Origin: Citrobacter koseri
GTDB taxonomy: Bacteria; Pseudomonadota; Gammaproteobacteria; Enterobacterales; Enterobacteriaceae
Reading direction: 5' to 3'
Length of the DNA: 64,000 nucleotides
NCBI GenBank assembly: GCA_900446925.1
Contig: UAVY01000010.1
Coordinates: 124,001 to 188,000 of the forward strand
A program made the position numbers and the translations under genes. Shown one piece after another: positions 56,922 to 64,000 of the stretch. The notes beneath the pieces are model-generated. The model had not been told where the DNA came from, did no database searches, and saw only the letters and a list, made by a program, of their open reading frames with translations. Position 1 is the first letter of the stretch; the number at the start of each line of letters is the position of its first letter.

Positions 56922-59468
56922 TTACTGGCATACCGCATCAGCCCGACGTAAGTCAGCGACATCTGCGCTTTTCTGCTCTGATAAGCGGTAACTGAACTGG
57001 CACTCCTGACCCGATCCACTTCCCCATTTCACGCGCAATTTGCCCGCCAGATTCTTAACGCGCGCAAAACTTTGCCCGCCCTGGGCGATGTAACCGACAG
57101 TATTGCCGCTCTCATCGACCACATCGGCGCCAAAAGGCAGCACATCACCGGCATGGCGGAGAGTGAAAAGCACGGAATACCCTGTATCCGTGGCGTATTT
57201 CATCAACACCACGGCGCCTGCGGTAGGGACGCTGTTCTGGCTGGTGACGTCCAGGGAGATATCATTCGATAACCCCCGAGGATCGAGCTCAATCGTGTTC
57301 TGGCGATAGGGTGAGAGGTAAGGCACTGCGGCATTACCATTGCGGTTAAGGCTAAGGCTGCTGTTGTTTGCCACCTTCGCGCCGCCCGCATGTTCCGCTT
57401 CAATGACCGCCATGGTGTCCCCCATGATCGGCGTCAGCACAACGCCATTTTGCCAGGCGACAACACCGCCAGAGAGGTTCATACCGTATTGCTGGTAGCC
57501 CTGGCCTGCTGAGAAACTGCCGCCCATGCTGGTCCACGGCGAAGTCCAGTTACCACTGACGCCGCCCGTGGTTTTATTGCTGCTATGGTCGTAGTCATCC
57601 TGATTGACGAACGCGCCCCAGTTATACTGACGGTTCTCCCCGGAGGTGCCGGCGATTGAGTTTTGCAGCCCCCGATGCCCGCTTTCCTGAACATAGGTGG
57701 TACTGAGATAAGCCGAGCGCGCGCTGTTCCCTAACGGCAGGGAAATCCCTATCGCGATTTTGTTATCCCATTTGTCTTTCACTAAATCGCGGGTACGGCT
57801 GGCGTTGAGGTTAAAATTGAACCACTTGAACGCATTGGTGTAACCCAACTGATACTCGGTATCACGCCCGCTTTTGTTCCAGTAATCCTGAGTGCTGGCA
57901 CTGAGATTAATGCTCCCAAGCGTCTCGGAAATAGTTTGCGTTGCGCTGAGTTGCAGACGATTCTTGCGGTTAATGCTGCTGGAATAGGCCCCTTTATTTG
58001 TCCGCTCTAAATCACGCATCAACATCGCATCGTCAATATCGTAATAACCGGAGCTGGAATAGCGATAGCTCGCCAGAGTGATATTGGTATCAACGACGGG
58101 CAGAATCCTGGCAAATGAAAAGCGGATACTCTGGCCTTCACGCTTACTGTTATCCGCAAGCGTCGTTCGCGCATGTGTTATGTCAGCAGAAAGCGCGCCA
58201 ATGAGCGTATTGAGCGCGACGCCACCTGCGACCGATTGATAATCCTCCCCGCCCATCGCACCGGTGTAAGTGGTCAGTAAGTTAGTAAAACCATGACGGA
58301 ATGTCCCCATCGCAATCTGTGGTTTCTCATTCACGGAGGTATTCCGATAGCGCCCCGCCATCAGCGAATAGCGACTGGTTCCCGGACGGAGCAGTTCAGC
58401 AATGGAAGCATAGGTCACGGTAAAACTGTGCTCACTCCCATCTGCCTCTTTAATCGTTACCAGCAGATCGCCGCCGGTGCCATTGGGGTACAGGTCATCA
58501 ATACGGAACGCGCCAGGCGGAACCGTCGTTTGATAGATACGCGCGCCGCGCTGACTCACGCTGACGAGTGCGTTGGTGTTTGCAACACCGGTAATGACTG
58601 GCGCATAGCCTCGCTGGGAATCCTCATACATACGATCGTCAGAAGTCAGCATTACGCCCCGAAAACCAACGCTGTCGAAGACCTGGCCATCCGTGGTGGA
58701 ATCACCCATCACCAGTTTGCTGCGCAGCGGAATAATGCCGCGCTCAAGATAAGTGCTGGTTGAGTCATAATGCCAACCCTGATCGTTGTTCCAGTTGAAA
58801 ACACCGCGATAGCGTAAGCGCCAGGCATCCCCAATTGAGTCCTCCCATCAGGCTCAGATACTGAGATGACATAGAGTCCGTTCCAGACATCTCTGCATGC
58901 CATGCGTTGTAATCATATTGCAACGTCGCAGCAGGAATACCGTTATCCATAATTCAGGATTAACATAGCCGCGAACCTGGCGAAGCAGCCATATCTGAGG
59001 CGCCTGCACATTGATGCGCTGTGTCGTCACATCGTAATAAGCTGTTAAATCAGAAGATATATCACCAATACGCACACAACTTTCATTATTCTTTAACGAC
59101 TGGCGCAGCATTGGATCAATTTTATCAATATCGATTCCCAGCGTTGATATCAGCTTCAGCGTAAAACACGGTTTGGCTACCACGGCATTGCTTTTATCAT
59201 TTTCGAACTTAACTTCACCACGCCCTCGCCATTTGTCGTTCACATACAGATCGACATTATATTGTCCCTGCGGAACCGGGTTTCCCTGAGAATAGTTGCT
59301 AACATCAATCGCTGAGCGTAAAAAAATCGCTATTAAATTGCACTTCATCATTTTTCAGCGAAGGCAACCTGAACAGAAATAAAAGATAAAAACAACGAAT
59401 TGAGCAATGCGGGTTAATCTCAGAGGACAAGAAATAACGTTATGGGCTACTTTGTAATTTTTGCTCAT
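56922..59468 (-). CDS. Outer-membrane fimbrial usher
   Basis: FimD/PapC-family usher of about 845 residues: signal region (VVFIFYFVQVAFA after correction), the N-terminal domain EVQFNSDFLRSAIDVSNYSQGNPVPQGQYNVDLYVN, the barrel with RGVMLTSDDRMYEDSQRGYAPVITGVA (typical usher stretch), and C-terminal PFGADVVDESGNTVGYIAQGGQSF and the final cysteine pair region GQECQFSY...ADAVCQ. Start ATG 59468 (MSKNYKVAHN) has GGAG before it. Indels near 59367, 59345, 58957 and 58834 break the first third; the remaining 596 residues are one frame. Confidence 0.93.
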
Positions 59469-59522
59469 TTGTTGTTTCTCCACCATAATCATTTATTACA
59501 CTGTAAAAAACTGAAGCACCGC

Positions 59523-60186
59523 TCAATTGCGTCGATTTTTTATTAGCGAGCGGAATACTATTTCGTTTTTTGGCTTCACCATACGCTGGGGGAAGTTTTC
59601 TACAGCAGCTAATACAGCTGACCCTGTTGTTCGACGAATCTCAACCTTGCTGAAAGTGATGTAATAGGGAGAGTCGTTTACTACTTTTATGTTGTTCCCT
59701 TGTTGGAATATTTTTAATTCTTTATAAGACTGTAATGGTGTTGGTTGCAGATTATCCGGGCGGTAGAATAATTTTATTCGGGTACGAAATGCCAACTGCA
59801 TATGCGTTTTTCCCGACGTTGAATCCTGTGCTTTCGGCGGAATTTCCAGCATGTTAAACCAAAACAAGGACTCCCTGTCCTGCGGCAATGACGGGTTCGT
59901 CGCCATGATTCGCACAGCTTGCCCTTTCGCCGGATCAATGCGAAACAACGGGAGGAGCAATGAGGAACGGAACCGTGATCTCCCCAGGCTTTGCATTTGG
60001 GTTACCATCATCCATCCATATTTGTAAAAGATAAGGATTATTCCCCCGGTTTTTTAACTGTACCGTTGATTCCTTGTCTTTTGCATTAAATACAATGCGT
60101 GTTCCGTTAATCACAACGTCAGCCATAGCGTTCAGTGAGAACGCCGAAAATAACAATACCAGCCCGGAAGATAATATCTTTAACAT
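59523..60186 (-). CDS. Periplasmic fimbrial chaperone (first copy)
   Basis: PapD-family chaperone. Signal peptide MLKILSSGLVLLFSAFSLNAMA, then DVVINGTRIVFNAKDKESTVQLKNRGNNPYLLQIW; DRESLFWFNMLEIPPKAQD and LAFRTRIKLFYRPDNL are the family signatures. An extra C near 59945 (CCTCCCGTTG) breaks the frame; corrected IAPPLFRIDPAKGQAVRI. About 220 residues. It follows the major subunit by 52 bases and precedes the usher by 54, the classical subunit-chaperone-usher order. Confidence 0.93.
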
Positions 60187-60238
60187 CTCATCACCTCATA
60201 ATCAGGAGTAAAGGACGCCGCCTTTACTCCTGTCTTTA

Positions 60239-60796
60239 TTACTCGTAAACCATGGTGTAATCGACCTGAGTCGTTACAGAACCCGCAGTAGATGCGCCAG
60301 TAGCATAATATTGCGCAAAGTAATTCAGCGTACCGTTTCCAGAAGAGATATCGACAGGGATATCATTCTGGCCATTCGCTACTGAAGCCCCTGCAACAAT
60401 GGCGTTACGATCGGCATTTAATAATTGAACCTGCACGTTAGTCGCTGCATCTGCCGCTGCTGAATCAATGTTCAGACGACCGGTTGTGCTATCAACATAA
60501 GCGCCAGGTTCGAAGTAGGTGCTGGCGGTATTTAAAGATGTTCCTGAGCAGTTACTCAGCGAGATAGTGAACGGCGTAGCACCTGCCGTTGCGCCTGCTG
60601 CGCCGAGCGTAGTAGACGAAACGGTTGGCAGCGTTACCGTTGCATCATTACTGCCACCGTCGACAGAAATAGTACAAGTTGTATCAGTAATTTGTCCGTT
60701 AATTGTAATAGTTCCATCCACCGCAAATGCTGAAGCAGTAAATGCGGAAGTGATAACCATTGCTAACGCGGATAACGCATAATTATATTTACGCAT
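60239..60796 (-). CDS. Major fimbrial subunit (type 1-like)
   Basis: Intact, 185 residues. Signal peptide MRKYNYALSALAMVITSAFTASAFA, then VDGTITINGQITDTTCTISVDGG; cysteines at about 41 and 83 form the pilin disulfide, and the C-terminal strand VDYTMVYE has the penultimate tyrosine. Low in charged residues and rich in T, A, S, as expected for a shaft pilin. First gene of the operon, with about 900 bp of AT-rich control region in front. Confidence 0.94.
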   Translation of the reverse strand: MRKYNYALSALAMVITSAFTASAFAVDGTITINGQITDTTCTISVDGGSNDATVTLPTVSSTTLGAAGATAGATPFTISLSNCSGTSLNTASTYFEPGAYVDSTTGRLNIDSAAADAATNVQVQLLNADRNAIVAGASVANGQNDIPVDISSGNGTLNYFAQYYATGASTAGSVTTQVDYTMVYE

Positions 60797-61698
60797 AATA
60801 AATTCCCCTGGTGTTGTTGATATAAATGAACGACGTATTGAATGTGTTATTAAGGCAAAACAAACCTCACCCCATTATCAAAAATGAGTACTGAATAACA
60901 CCTTCCGGTTCCATTGACATAATATACGCAAAACTTTCATCCGCAATATTAGGATTTTTCAACCAAAAGAAATCAAATCCAAATGCTTACAGGAAAATAA
61001 AGTACCGCATAATATCTGCGCTATTCACCATGCAAAATATATCGATAACCAGGTTTTTATAAGACAGTATCAGTTAAAAAAAGATAAAATTTTATAAATC
61101 CAATAAATTGATCCAGATCACTGCGCAACTCAAAACCAGTCGAAATTTAAACATATAAAAAACACAATAAAAACCAAATATCAAACAAACAAAAACAAAA
61201 CGATCACATTTATTGCTGCATTATTAGCCAGAAAACACCACTTTTAGAATTACGAGAATAATCCTGACAATACGACTAAAGTATTTTATATAATTTATTA
61301 ATAATTAATGAGTTATTACAAACAAATCATTTTTTTAATTTTTTGCAAGAATAATCCTATTTAGATTCTAAACGTAACTATTGTTAAGCTAAGGTTACAA
61401 TACATACCATTTCCAGGAATTTTACCGGAACGATCTTTTCTTTTAATCACCTACTATTTCTCAGTATAAAAATCTAAAGATTGCTTACCACAACCTTACA
61501 AAAAAGGACAATCCACTATTAGAATCGGCTTTTTTGAGCACAAAAAAGAATGGAAGGGGAAAGTTTGTTGAAAACTCCGAACGGGGAAAAAAGAAGAGAA
61601 ATTTCGCTATTGTCGTTAAGCGGGAAATACCATGCTGCATGTTATCGCCAGAAAAGAGTCTCTGGCGATAAAGTTCATTTAACTTAAAGCGTTACCGA
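60797..61698. promoter_or_regulatory. AT-rich intergenic control region before the fimbrial operon
   Basis: About 900 bp with no gene on either strand, strongly AT-rich from about 60880 to 61560 (long A- and T-runs, likely H-NS-bound). It contains a CRP-like palindrome at 61106-61121 overlapping two GATC sites, and a third GATC at 61202-61205. I found no long inverted repeats bounding a fim-type invertible segment. The nlpA 3' end lies at 61699. Confidence 0.55.
61106..61121 (+). promoter_or_regulatory. CRP-like site with overlapping GATC pair
   Basis: AATTGATCCAGATCACT matches the CRP consensus core TGATC-AGATCAC (consensus TGTGATCTAGATCACA) over most positions, with weak outer bases. Two Dam GATC sites (61110-61113 and 61116-61119) lie inside; another GATC, within ACGATCACATTT (right CRP half-site), is at 61202-61205. 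It is about 310 bases upstream of the pilin start. Confidence 0.5.
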
Positions 61699-62522
61699 TC
61701 ACCACCCCGGCACCGCCCCACCGTTAAAGATAGTCTCTGCGGCTTTCGCAACTTCCGGCGACTGATAAGACTGTAAAAACGCTTTCACATTTTCAGCATC
61801 TTTGTTGTCTTCCCGCGCCACCAGTATGTTCACATACGGCGAGTTTTTATCTTCGATAAAGACGCTGTCATGTACCGGCGAAAGTCCGGTTTGCTGGATG
61901 TAGGTGGTGCTAATGATCGCCACATCCCACTTTCGCATCGTCCAGGACGCGCGGCAGCTGCGCGCCTTCCAGCTCCATAATATTCAGATGACGTGGGTTG
62001 TCGGTGATATCCAGCGCCGTTGGTAACAGACCTTTCCCCTCTTTCAGGGTAATCAACTTCTCTTTTGCAGCAGCAGGAGCGCACGCCCGAGGTTAGTCGG
62101 ACTCGTTAGAATGGCGATCGTCGCCCCGTCTTTCAGTTGATCAACCGTTTTTAATTTTTTTCGAGTAGCCCGCCATCGGGAAAACAAAGGTGTTGCCTAC
62201 CGCTACCAGCGTGTAGTTATGGGCTTTGGTTATCTTGTTCGAGGAACGGTCGATGCTGGAACACGTTGGCGTCCAGTTCGCCGTGATTGGTCGCATCGTT
62301 AGGCAGCAATGAACCGCTGAATCCTACCAGTTCCACATCAAGACCGTACTTCTCTTTGGGCAACTTTCTTCGCGACTTCCGCCACATCCTGCTCGGCGCC
62401 GTTAATCACGCCGGACTTTGATGTGTTTCGCGTCGCTGCTTTGCTGATCGCAACCCCGCCAGCAATATGCCCGCCAACAGTACCGCCGCCCCTGCCCGTA
62501 AATGAGGTATCGTCAATTTCAC
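61699..62522 (-). CDS. nlpA: Lipoprotein NlpA (MetQ-family, methionine-binding-like)
   Basis: Inner-membrane lipoprotein of the MetQ/NlpA substrate-binding family. GTG start at 62522 (AAGGATAAAAAC before it); signal with lipobox LAGC after correction, then DAKHIKVGVINGAEQDVAEV; the end EDKNSPYVNILVAREDNKDAENVKAF...IFNGGAVPGW is nearly E. coli NlpA. Several indels (about 62080-62460 and near 61935) break most of the first two thirds. About 272 residues. A possible -10 TATAGT lies at 62566-62571 (complement). In E. coli it stands beside yicL. Confidence 0.88.
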
Positions 62523-62638
62523 GTTTTTATCCTTATTAAATAACCATCTGATGGGTAATGAAATGACTATAGCGGGAAGCGCCGCTGCGGTTTAAAAAAC
62601 GAAAAGGCATCAGCAAGAAGAAAAAGACATATACAAAA

Positions 62639-62670
62639 AGCCCGGTGGCGCGAACGCTTGCCGGGCCTAC
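62639..62670. repeat. REP element between nlpA and dgaF
   Basis: REP palindrome GCCCGGTGGCGCGAACGC...TTGCCGGGCCTAC, just after the dgaF stop. Confidence 0.75.
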
Positions 62671-62683
62671 GTAAACTACGCCA

Positions 62684-63432
62684 TCAAACCAGTGCTTTCA
62701 CGATCTCCATTAACCTGACGATATCGTCAGGCCGGGTGTTTCCGGTTTGCGGATCGATAATCGAGCTGTAAACATGCGGGCATCACGCGCGGCACGCCCG
62801 CCTCCAGACAGGTTTGCAAAATAACGCCGAAATTTTCCAGGGAAATGCCGCCGGTCCGGTTCGGATCAGCGTCATCCCGTTGCGGGCTGCGCTGGTTGCC
62901 AGCACATACAGCTCCGGTAACGACGTCTCACCGCCCATCGGAAAAAACTTCGCCCGCCTGCGCCCCCATATCCTGCATCATGCGTACCGCTGCATCGCAG
63001 GAAACGCGGGCCGGCGTCCCCTGGCTGCTGCGAACGCCAGTGGAGATAAGCACCTCGCCCGGCGTGCCCGTTGGGCTGACCAGCGCGTTGATATGCGTTT
63101 TTTTCGCCGCCCGTTGCCGCCAGCGCGCCAGCGGCAAAACCACATCCGGTAAAGGTCTGGTTGACGTGCGCCGGGTGTACCTTTGCAGCAATCATCGCCG
63201 CCTTATAGTATTGCGCCGGATCGCCCGCTCCCAGCCCTACGGAGATGCACGGCACCTCCGCCATCCAGCGTTTTACCTCCTGAACACCGTCCTCCACTGA
63301 GGCAAACTGTGCGGAGAGGACGCCGATCGCCGCATGGCCTTCGGCAGCATCATAGATTTCCCTGGCATTGGCGATATCTTTCGCCAGTACGTTAATCGCC
63401 ACACGATTACGATAAAAATTAATCTGCTGCAT
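62684..63432 (-). CDS. dgaF: 2-dehydro-3-deoxy-phosphogluconate-type aldolase DgaF
   Basis: KDGP aldolase-family protein; in Salmonella DgaF splits 2-keto-3-deoxygluconate-6-phosphate in the D-glucosaminate pathway. MQQINFYRNRVAINVLAKDIANAREIYDAAEGHAAIGVLSAQF opens it, CISVGLGAGDPAQYYKAAMIA and VHPAHVNQTFTGCGFAAGALAATG follow, then frame breaks (about 63105, 62940, 62865 and 62780) before the end RPDDIVRLMEIVKALV. ATG 63432 (GGAG before it) lies inside the dgaE 3' end. About 248 residues corrected. Confidence 0.85.
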
Positions 63433-64000
63433 GGTCGGCAATCTCCTTCAGTCGCGCCACGATTAACGCCATTTCCCCTTCTGCGACCGTTCGCGGGTCG
63501 AGGCTGAAAACGCCCTGGTGGAGGTTATAGCGACGGGCATAAATGGCGATATCGCCGCCGCGCAGCTGAGCTTCGACTTCGCGGGCATCCAGCCCCAGTT
63601 CACGGGCATTCACCCGAATACGAATACGCCAGATCGCGCGCCCGGCCCTCATCCTGCTCGATATCCGCACTCAACCCACGAATCGCTGAAATGGCGTCGG
63701 CTACCGGCTGAAGCTGTTCGGCGGTGACTATCGTCTGCCCCTGGTGATAATTCTCCAGCGCATACACCAGCCCGACCATATTCTCCTTACCGATCTTCAT
63801 CGCTCTGGCGATGCCGTGATGCTGCGCTTTGCAGGCGGCGATCCACGTTCTCTTGCCGGTGATAAATCCAGAGGTTGGCGCATTGAAGGCTTTCGCGCCG
63901 CTGTAGACAACCATATCCGCGCCGCTCGCCACCCAGACGTGCAAATCCTCCTCGGCAGCGGCATCAACAATTAACGGCAGGTTGTGAATCTGCGCCACCT
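63419..64000 (-). CDS. dgaE: PLP-dependent ammonia lyase DgaE, partial (5' part beyond the window)
   Basis: SelA-like fold-type I PLP enzyme; in Salmonella DgaE removes water and ammonia from D-glucosaminate-6-phosphate. Visible: NLPLIVDAAAEEDLHVWVASGADMVVYSGAKAFNAPTSGF, with the PLP lysine in SGAK, and the ending VARLKEIADHAAD. An indel near 63635 breaks the frame in the last third. The stop overlaps dgaF by 14 bases, so the two are coupled. The rest of the dga operon should lie to the right. Confidence 0.85.

Noticed and set aside
60797..61698. fim-type invertible promoter switch
   Set aside because: No pair of inverted repeats bounding a 300-bp segment and no tyrosine recombinase gene nearby.

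Overview
The window comes from an enteric gamma-proteobacterium of the Escherichia/Salmonella/Citrobacter group. Most of it follows the lldP-to-selC order known from E. coli and Salmonella, with near-identical proteins and REP/BIME elements between genes. Three things favour a Salmonella or Citrobacter relative over E. coli: a RhuM-family gene next to selC, genes of the D-glucosaminate (dga) pathway at the right edge, and CPFC rather than CPYC as the glutaredoxin 3 active site. A Citrobacter is my best guess; this is inference from gene content.

Layout. 1-3.1 kb: end of lldP, then lldR and lldD (L-lactate use). 3.2-12 kb: trmL, cysE-gpsA-secB-grxC-yibN on the minus strand, gpmI-envC-yibQ on plus, then waaH on minus. 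12.2-12.9 kb: an orphan WaaY-like LPS heptose kinase, divergent from waaH, with a perfect PmrA/BasR-type direct repeat between them. 12.9-15.2 kb: kbl-tdh. 15.4-28.4 kb: the LPS inner/outer core locus, as hldD-waaF-waaC-waaL-GT2-waaQ-GT8 (plus) converging on waaG-waaP-GT8-GT8 (minus), then waaA-coaD. 28.9-36.2 kb: mutM, rpmBG, radC, coaBC-dut, slmA, pyrE, rph, yicC. 36.5-48.2 kb: yicG, ligB, gmk, rpoZ-spoT-trmH-recG, xanP, yicH. 48.47 kb: selC (tRNA-Sec). 48.6-62.5 kb: accessory DNA: a RhuM gene bracketed by a short direct repeat, a LysR/oxidoreductase pair, an orphan AAA ATPase, yicL, a chaperone-usher fimbrial operon with two chaperones and a LuxR-type regulator, an AT-rich 0.9 kb control region, and nlpA. 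62.7-64 kb: dgaF and the 3' part of dgaE.

How the genes work together. HldD makes the heptose donor; WaaA, WaaC, WaaF and WaaQ build Kdo and heptose; WaaP and the WaaY-like protein phosphorylate heptose; WaaG, the GT8s and the GT2 build the outer core; WaaL ligates O antigen; WaaH can add glucuronate. WaaP, WaaQ and WaaY, normally in one waaQ operon, are here spread over three transcription units. EnvC and SlmA serve division, rph-pyrE and dut nucleotides, and rpoZ-spoT the stringent response.

Data quality. About two thirds of the genes, including essential ones (gpsA, gmk, waaA), carry one to ten single-base insertions or deletions, nearly all a base doubled or lost in a short run. I read these as sequencing or assembly errors. 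Coordinates below span the whole reconstructed gene, and a frameshift is not called a pseudogene unless stated.
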